NCBI GenBank assembly: GCA_958295665.1
Contig: OY282558.1
Location: 334,215,106 to 334,279,105, forward strand
Reading direction: 5' to 3'
DNA from: Tipula vernalis
Lineage: Eukaryota > Arthropoda > Insecta > Diptera > Tipulidae
DNA length: 64,000 bases
In this document: positions 57,311 to 64,000 of the stretch, in pieces
How positions within the stretch are numbered: position 1 is the stretch's first letter
How the letters are laid out: each line of letters begins with the position of its first letter
Translations under genes and position numbers: made by a program
The notes under the pieces: generated by a model
What the model saw: only the letters and a program-made list of their open reading frames with translations
Database searches by the model: none
Told to the model about the DNA's origin: nothing

Positions 57311-57965
57311 TTCGGAAGCGCTTCTTAGGGTTTTCCCTGGAAAATTCAGAATTTATTTTTTATGTTTATCATATCAAAGAAGGCTTGTCCTAACCCCATA
57401 TTCCCCTACTTTTTCCAAAACTGTGAAATTTCCTGGATAGCTAAGGTCAAGGGGTGTCTTGTGATATAAGTCGTTTTGGGGCGCGCTTCCCAGGGTTTTC
57501 CCAGGAAAATTCAGATTTCTTTTTCACACATCATATCAGAGAAGGCTTGTCCTAACCCCATATTCCCCTACTTTTTCCAAAACTGTGAAATTTCCTGGAT
57601 AGCTAAGGTCAAGGGGTGTCTTGTGATATAAGTCGTTTTGGGGCGCGCTTCCCAGGGTTTTCCCAGGAAAATTCAGATTTCTTTTTCACACATCATATCA
57701 GAGAAGGCTGGTTCTAACCCCTATTCCCCTACTTTTTCCAAAACTGTAATATTTCCTGGATATCTAAGATCAAGGGGTGTCTTGTGTTATTAGTCGTTTT
57801 GGGGCGCGCTTCCTACGGTTTTCCTAGGAAAATTCAGAAATTTTTATGAACATTATATGAAAGAAGGCTTGTCCTAACCCCTATTCCCCTACTTTTTTAA
57901 AACTGTAACATTTCCTGAATAGCTAAGGTAAAATAGCAACTTATAATATAAGCCATTTTTAGTCG
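57311..57965 (-). repeat. Right array: about four ~160-bp tandem units, inverted
   Basis: GAAGGCTTGTCCTAACCCC recurs at about 57,379, 57,541, 57,703 and 57,863 (periods 162, 162 and 160). The units are the reverse complement of the left array. The inner end (57,311) starts inside a unit, and the outer end runs through a diverged unit to about 57,965. The middle two units are nearly identical to each other, pointing to recent duplication or gene conversion. Confidence 0.9.
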
Positions 57966-60289
57966 CTTGTGTTATATAATTTTTTTAAACTTGTTACATT
58001 GTGTTAATAATTATTTATCTAGTTCTTTTTAAATTTACATTTAAAAGGTTATAATGTATTTTCATAAATTTATCAGAATAATATAAAAATTCATTATAAC
58101 GAGACTTTGAAACTAATACATTTACACAGAATACGTTTTTATTTGTTTTTAGGACAAAGTTACGACAAACTTCACATTTATATATAGGCGCGTGAAGTAT
58201 GTCCTAACTTTGTCCTAACTTTTTTTTTTTTTTTTAAGACAGAGTTAGGACAAACTTCATGTGAATAATTAATCGAGATCGTTCTACTCTATTACATTTT
58301 TTGGCATCGCATGCCAGGTAATTAAATAACACAAATATTTTATAGAAAAAGAAAATTTTATTACAATAAATTTACAGAAAACAAGGACTATCGTTCCCAA
58401 AAAAGGGGGATTTAATTTGGGGATTATTTCATTATGCTAATCACCAATATTGGGAACTTGTTTCATTTATGGCTTGGGGATTTATTCCTTTGGGGAGTTT
58501 CTTCTAGAAACTGTAGTCTTTTACAAAAAACAATCCATTTTTCACTAATACCTATCTTATTTAAGATTCACAAGAGTAATCTAATTAATTTTTCACTTTT
58601 GAACCTACCGCGAAATTATTCGAATCAATTTTTTTTGCCAACTTTACTCGACGCTAAAATAATAAAACCGCCAAATTAGCAAGTTTGGTTGTCATTTTAT
58701 TTTGTTTTGTTATTTATTTCGATGGCTAAACCAATATCCTCAGCTGCTTTATTACGTACACGTTTAAAGAAATTCGGTACAGTTGCTAATTACAATTTTA
58801 ATAAGCAACTGTAATGAATTTATTTACGACGTAATAAAGTAACTGGGACTGGGAGGCGATGGTGGTTCAGCCACCGAAATGCATTTTGCATAAACAAAAT
58901 AAAACAACAACAAAACTTGCGGTTTTATTATTTGTTTAATTGTGCAACGATTAGTGGGCAAGGTTGAATCTATTATAGGTATGTGATTTGTGAGATTGGG
59001 GTATTTTCAGTAATTAAAAAAAAAAAAAATAAAGAAATTCTTAGAGCGAGGAGGTCCAGTACAAAAGTGAGAAAGGGTTTTAGGAAATTTTGAAATTCTA
59101 TTAATCGTGTAGTTTTTGTAATTTTAGGAAAAGTGGAAATTTGGGTAAGGTATAAAACAAATTCAAAGAATCTTAGAAAAGTTCGTTATTTTTTATAGAT
59201 CTATTGTGTGTCTTATGTATGTGTCTTATTAATTTTTGTTGGTTTTTTTTTATCGTACAGAACTACTCCAAATAACTGGGTTTTATTTAATTAATGTTTG
59301 GAGGATTTTTTATTATTTTTTGGATTATTTATACATAGTGGTGTTATTATTGTTCAGCGACCTCCTAAGTGATATGAATTTATCTACTATACCCGGTTTT
59401 AAGATATTCGGTGGGACTTTACTAATTAATGAAATGGGATTTAAAATATTTATTGGTTTAACAAGCAAAGTATCAACTATGAAATGGTTAAATGGCGTTG
59501 TTCATAGTGAGTTACTTTTACATTGGTTAAATTCTTTACAATGTTGCGTTTATATGTAATAAAAACAATCCAATTTATATTCATTCGAAATAGCTGACTA
59601 TTTCAGTATGTTTTTTAACCATTCGTAAGTAACTTTATTATTATTAATTAGACCACCTGGTATAATGCATTCAACATAAAGTTCATATAATTGTTGTAGG
59701 TACAAGTATTGTAAGACAATTCTTATTATTTTGCTGTTGCTTTATATATTTACATATATTTAATTTTAGTTAATACAAGTTTAGTGGAAAATATTCGATT
59801 TTTATTTATTTAAACCTCGCGGAGTTTTATTTAGTGAAAATAAATTTCAAAAAATGTCATAACATTGGTTTATAAATAAAAATTTGATCGCAATCTCAAC
59901 CATAGACTAGCTAGCGAAAATATAATTCGATTGTTGTTCTTATTAAATATGTTGTAATTAAAAATTTACAAAACTACAGGGTGTTATAAAATAAGGGCTG
60001 CAGTAGTGATTTGACAAAATTTTACCATCCTTAACAAAGTGGCAGAAGGCACATATTGTTTTGATGGTTTGTACGCCATCTTATAAATAAATTTTATTAG
60101 AAGTGATGTGAGTGCTGAAATTCACATAGATGGTAGATTGTTAAAACATTATTTGTTAATTACTTTTATTATTTATTTAACATTGGATATAGTACGTTCG
60201 TTGAATTACTGTTCGTAGATACTAATATACTTCTCGTGTTAAATGAAACACACTTAAAATGGTCTAATCACCGGTAGCATATTAGAAAT
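57966..60289. other. Spacer with a small AGGACAAAGTT repeat cluster
   Basis: Positions 58,150-58,256 contain AGGACAAAGTTACGACAAAC, then its inverse GTCCTAACTTTGTCCTAAC, then a third copy around a poly-T run at 58,220-58,237. This looks like the end of a small fold-back element. The open frames at 58,434-58,679 and 59,236-59,559 have no recognisable domain. Nothing else is seen. Confidence 0.5.
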
Positions 60290-60736
60290 TACATGAATTA
60301 ATTAACATTCAACAGAAAATTAATAAAGTAAAAATGTTCGTACAGAGAAATAGAGCTGTGTGAATATCGTGAAGAAGAAACATTGTAAGAGAATTCATCT
60401 GTATTAGTTATGATTCGCTAGGATTTAACGCACAGCACATTCTATATATATAGAATGTAAATTGTGGTATAATCAGTCCAATCGCCGCGGCCTGATGAGA
60501 AGATTGATTTTTTCATAATCATAAGCTCATCAGTTCGAAACAGGATTGAATTCTCTTACAATCTTCGGAACCTATTAAAATCGATATTACATAAACCCAA
60601 TTTTCGATTTGAATTCTCAATAATAAAAATTATATAAAATAAAATGATTATAATGATGCGTTTTGGTGGCAATGTATATATCTTCTTACCAAATCAATGT
60701 AGAGGCTGACTCAAAAGTATCTGTGTTGCTTAAACA
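60290..60736 (-). repeat. BEL/Pao 3' LTR
   Basis: The LTR begins at 60,736 with TGTTTAAGCAACACAG directly after a purine-rich GGTAGGGAGAA, which acts as polypurine tract. The pol stop codon (60,730-60,732) lies just inside it. About 300 bp of it match the lone fragment at 21,530-21,835, including a TATATATA box. The distal end is set only by that match, because the 5' LTR lies outside the window. Confidence 0.65.
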
Positions 60737-61740
60737 TTCTCCCTACCTTGAAGAGATGTATTATTCAATTCAGCTTCATCAACCTGAGGTAGAGGACATA
60801 ATTTTGATACAGCTCGTTTGAGAATGCCTGTAGAAGTTTTTAAAGATACCTCGCGAACATGGCCATCGGCACCTGGCTGAATGTCCAGTACTCTTGTTAG
60901 TCTCCATCTTAGTAGAGGAAGGTTTTCGTCTTTAACAAGAACTAAATCTCCAATAGTCAAAGACCTTGTGGTGGTGTTCCATTTTCGACGATGTTGTAGC
61001 TCACACAAATATTCCTTGGACCACCTTGTCTGAAAATGATGTTGAAGTTGTTGAATAATCCGCCACCGATTAGTTAAGGATATTTTTTCAACTTGTATAT
61101 CTGGTTCCACAATTGTGGTTAATGCACGACCAACCAAGAAATGGCCTGGAGTTAGCACATTAAGTTCATCAGGACTCGTAGATATTGGTGTTAACGGGCG
61201 AGAATTTAAAACTGCTTCGACTTGCTTTACTATCGTGCTCAGTTCCCCAAATGTAAGAGATGCGTTACCGACAACCCGTCTCAAGTGGAACTTGGCTGAT
61301 TTGACAGCCGCTTCATGCAAGCCCCCGAAGTGTGGTGCGGATGGTGGTTGAAAGTGCCAAGTAATATTGTCTTCCAAGCGGAATTTACGGATCTACTCAC
61401 GATGTGGTTGGGAATTGAACAAACGATATAATTCATTCAGCTCGGAGTTGGCACCTATGAAATTCGTGCCATTATCGGAGAATATGTTGGCATATAGACC
61501 TCTCGTTGCGATGAATCGCTTTAACGCGCCAATAAACGTGTAGGTAGTTAGGTCAGACACTAGTTCCAGATGACACGCCTTTGTGGCAAAACAGACGAAA
61601 ATGGCCAAATATGCTTTCGTTGGTCTCTTTCCTCGAATTTTGAAGTGGATATAGAATGGGCCACAATAGTCAACTGCGACGTTTTCAAACGGATGTGCCC
61701 GAGTAACTCTTTCACTAGGTAGTTGCAAAATTCTCTTGGT
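60733..61740 (-). pseudogene. BEL/Pao integrase and DUF5641 tail, one premature stop
   Basis: The frame holds ENVAVDYCGPFYIHF (first Asp), IFSDNGTNFIGANSELNEL (second Asp) and, after an in-frame TAG at 61,393-61,395, PSAPHFGGLHEAAVKSAKFH (catalytic Glu). The DUF5641 region follows (NRWRIIQQLQHHFQTRW, IGDLVLVKDENLPLLRWRLT), with a stop at 60,730-60,732. Both halves are in the same frame, so a single base change separates it from an open reading frame. The zinc-binding N-terminus and the segment joining RNase H to integrase appear deleted near 61,740. Confidence 0.85.
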
Positions 61741-62465
61741 ATGAGTCCCCTTGAAATAGCATCTACCGGATTGGATTTGGAGTCCACGTGATTCCAATTA
61801 CTAATTGTTGACACTTCCTGGATAGAAGCTGCTCTATTAGCAACAAATATTTTCCATACAGCAGAAGGTGCTCTGATCCAATTAAGAACAATTGTTGAGT
61901 CGCTCAAATAATATATGCCATTAAACTTAAAATTCACTTCTGAGTAAACTCGTTTCATTAAAGTCGTTAGTAGAACAGCGGCACACAGCTCTAGTCGAGG
62001 AAGTGATGTATTTTTTAAAAAAGCCACTCTTGATTTTGCGCATAATAATGATGTTGTAATATTTCCAGCTGCATCAACGGAACGTGTATAGATTGCGCCT
62101 CCATAAGCCTTTTCGGTTGCATCTGCGAAACCGTGCAATTCAATTTTAACTATCGACTCTGAAGTGAAAAGATGACGCTGAACATGAAGATGATTAAGTT
62201 GAAGTAGTTCAGTTCTGTAGAATTTCCACCTCGCATACATTTCTTGAGGCAACGCTTGGTCCCAGTCCATCTTCAATGTCCAGTGTTGTTGAAGAAACAA
62301 TTTGCCCAGTGTGATGACCGGTGCCAGCAGCCCAAGAGGGTCAAATATTCTGGCAATATCTGAGATAACACCTCGTTTTGTTGAAATTGTGGAGTATTGT
62401 ATGATTGCCTTTAATTCCGAGTGTTTTGATGAATTGGGAGTCGTCAATTTGAAGAAGTGACTCAC
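61741..62465 (-). pseudogene. BEL/Pao RNase H region
   Basis: The frame reads DIARIFDPLGLLAPVITLGK (the conserved block after RT), KIELHGFADATEKAYGGAIY (first RNase H Asp), SLPRLELCAAVLLTTLMKRV (Glu), GIYYLSDSTIVLNWI (second Asp) and SKSNPVDAISRGLIP. All catalytic positions are visible. It is in a different frame from RT on one side and from integrase on the other. Confidence 0.85.
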
Positions 62466-62592
62466 GGTCAGCCTTGGGAATATCTTCCAATCACTTTGAA
62501 GAATTTGACCCCCATTTTCGAAGCGTCATACCACACATACTTAGTATTTCTACAGCCTGCGATTTCATTTCTTGTAGTTTTTGATGAGAATT

Positions 62593-63300
62593 TTAACCGG
62601 TAAGAAGATCATCAACATACATATCATTTTGTATGATGTTGCTGGCCAATAGCAGCCGTTCACTTCCGTCCAAGGCTAACTGTTTTAAACAACGAGTAGC
62701 TAAATATGGCGCGGACGCTAGTCCATATGTAATCGTATTCAACTTGTAGACTTGTATTTGGTTTTTGATTGTTTTTCTCCACAATATGTATTGAAAATTT
62801 GTATCCGAATCTTGAACTTTAATTGGACGATACATTTTCGATATGTCGGCACTGAACACGAACTTATAGCTCGAAATCTGATTAATATTGTGAAGAGATC
62901 ATTTTGCACGACTTGGTCCAACTAACAAAATATCATTGAGAAAGTTGCCTGCATTTGTCTTTGCCGACGCATAAAACACAACACGTAGTTTAGTAGAAGA
63001 GCTGTCAGGCTTGATGACACAGTGGTGCGGTAAAAAATAATTTAATTCGGGGATATCTTCTTCTCTCATTGATTGCATGGGTCCTAGTTTTTTGTACTCA
63101 TCAATGAATTCCGTATAATTCCTTTTGAGTTCAGAGTCTTTAGCTAATCTCTTTTCTAAATTAAGGAACCGTCTTGTAGCCATTGCTCTAGAATTTCCTA
63201 ACGTCTCTGGAGAGGTTTTAAAAGGCAATTTAACAACAAATCGTCCCTTTATCTCGAGCAAAATTATTTATGAAATGTTCTTCACATGTTTCTTCCTGCG
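62593..63300 (-). pseudogene. BEL/Pao reverse transcriptase, interrupted by a TGA
   Basis: KGRFVVKLPFKTSPETLGNS, FLNLEKRLAKDSELKRNY and MQSMREEDIPELNYFLPHHC lead to KLRVVFYASAKTNAGNFLND. After an in-frame TGA (62,899-62,901) come FSADISKMYRPIKVQDSD (motif A), TITYGLASAPYLATRCLKQL and NDMYVDDLLTG (catalytic YVDD). The same frame is used on both sides of the TGA. It ends at TAA 62,593-62,595, before the expected thumb. Confidence 0.85.
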
Positions 63301-63900
63301 GCGTTAGTTTTGATGATTTCGCTTCACAATTTTCCAAGTTCCAGAATCTTTCAATTTAGATCTCAAGCTGTCTCCAGGGTTCATTTGACACGAGATGGCA
63401 GGATAAGTTGCCTTTGATATTGGTTACGTTGCCTGAAACTACCCATCCAAACAGGGTATTCTGCAGTGTTGGAAAATGGTTGCCTAATTTAATTTGTCCT
63501 ATCGCAAATAGCTTGTAGAACAGATCTGCTCCAATTAAAAGATCAATTTTTTTGTGGAACATTAAATTTTGGATCCGCTAGCTGAATATTTGCAGGTATC
63601 GGCCATTTCTCTACGTCCTCGACGAATTGGTGAGGTTGATTCCCGGTAATTTTTGGCAAAACATGAACTTCTAAACTGGTGGCGAAACCTGTCACTCGAG
63701 ACTGCAGTTTAATGATAGATCTGGATCGACAAGAAACTTCCTAATTTCCAATTCCTGTAATGGGTACTTAGCATTTATATTCATCCAATTTCAATTTTTT
63801 CATGAAGTCTGAGGTAATAAAATTGATTTGAGATGCGGAGTCTAACAATGCTCTGCATAATACTGGATTTCCGGATGAATCCATTACTTCTCTTAAAGCA
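63301..63900 (-). pseudogene. BEL/Pao retropepsin (DUF1758) region
   Basis: NPVLCRALLDSASQINFITS (about 63,800-63,870) holds the retropepsin D-S-A active-site loop. After frame changes, KIDLLIGADLFYKLFAIGQI and LQNTLFGWVVSGN (63,540-63,410) form the flap and C-terminal strands. The protease would mature the BEL polyprotein. The frame is broken at least twice between the two blocks. Confidence 0.75.
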
Positions 63901-64000
63901 GTAGATAAGAACACATAATATGAGGTAGTTAAATTTGTACATTTTAATGAGGTTTTCTCATTTGATGGTACTTCAGATTTTATGGTTTCTAATGGTCTAC

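Larger units (their letters stand above)
53921..57965 (-). mobile_element. Foldback-like composite element encoding a transposase and a Ulp1-type peptidase
   Basis: Two arrays of ~160-bp tandem repeats in opposite orientation (53,921-54,395 and about 57,311-57,965) flank a ~2.9-kb interior with minus-strand genes. Arrays of tandem repeats forming the terminal inverted repeats are the hallmark of Foldback elements, and in Drosophila some carry the NOF coding module, a Mutator relative. The interior here encodes a Mutator/NOF-like transposase remnant and an intact Ulp1-family cysteine peptidase. The assignment to FB/NOF is inference from architecture and motifs. Confidence 0.7.
60290..64000 (-). 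mobile_element. BEL/Pao LTR retrotransposon, right-edge copy
   Basis: Protease, reverse transcriptase, RNase H, integrase and 3' LTR lie in order on the minus strand, and the 5' part is off the right edge. Compared with other elements here it is well preserved: integrase is open except for one stop. It is a different family from the copy at 5-948, since shared protein blocks differ clearly. Confidence 0.9.

Noticed and set aside
59236..59559. 107-codon plus-strand frame rich in Leu, Phe and Ile
   Set aside because: The hydrophobic bias follows from T-rich DNA; no conserved motif or promoter context was seen.

Overview
The window is non-coding host DNA from an arthropod, most likely an insect and plausibly a higher fly. 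The evidence is a strongly A+T-rich background and a repertoire of insect-type transposable elements: Jockey, CR1-like and RTE non-LTR elements, BEL/Pao and Gypsy LTR elements, Tc1/mariner, pogo, hAT, and a Foldback-like element. I found no convincing host protein gene, rRNA, tRNA or CRISPR array. Almost every recognisable reading frame is a mobile-element gene, and most are broken. The species cannot be fixed from the sequence.

Layout, left third (1-22 kb). A BEL/Pao fragment lies at the left edge (5-948, minus). An A+T-rich stretch follows, with a fold-back MITE (4296-4503) and a ~95-bp tandem repeat abutting a Jockey fragment (5106-6340). Next are an internally deleted mariner (7.07-7.54 kb), a short satellite (8.13 kb), a perfect 20-bp hairpin (9.2 kb) and a broken gene of a PIN-like multicopy family (10.93-12.44 kb). 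A Gypsy element (12.44-17.7 kb, minus) is split by a palindromic MITE, a long-TIR Tc1-like element and a deletion-derived mariner. A hAT remnant, a degenerate repeat and a lone BEL LTR fragment follow.

Middle third (22-44 kb). A CR1-like LINE with ORF1 and ORF2 (22.6-26.56 kb, minus) carries a nested retroelement with a 13-bp target duplication. A pogo/Tigger element (27.2-29.9 kb) contains a Gypsy integrase piece and a perfect (AC)106 tract. Then come a Tc3-like element with TA duplications (32,211-33,739), an inverted repeat family, four copies of a ~260-bp MITE (38.07-40.18 kb), one of them split by a ~1.2-kb element with identical ~172-bp inverted repeats, and a second hAT (41-43.3 kb).

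Right third (44-64 kb). An RTE LINE (43.87-46.83 kb) is interrupted by the tail of a CR1-like LINE in the opposite orientation. Past simple-sequence tracts and a degenerate mariner is the most striking structure: a ~4-kb Foldback-like element (53,921-57,965) whose ends are inverted arrays of ~160-bp tandem repeats. Its interior encodes a decayed Mutator/NOF-like transposase and an intact Ulp1-type cysteine peptidase with all four catalytic residues. The window ends in a second BEL/Pao element, whose 3' LTR starts at 60,736 and whose pol runs off the right edge.

The genes do not form a pathway. The window is a layered graveyard of nested insertions. The nesting gives relative ages: Gypsy is older than the DNA transposons in it, the MITE cluster is older than the identical-TIR insertion, and the LINE is older than its nested retroelement.
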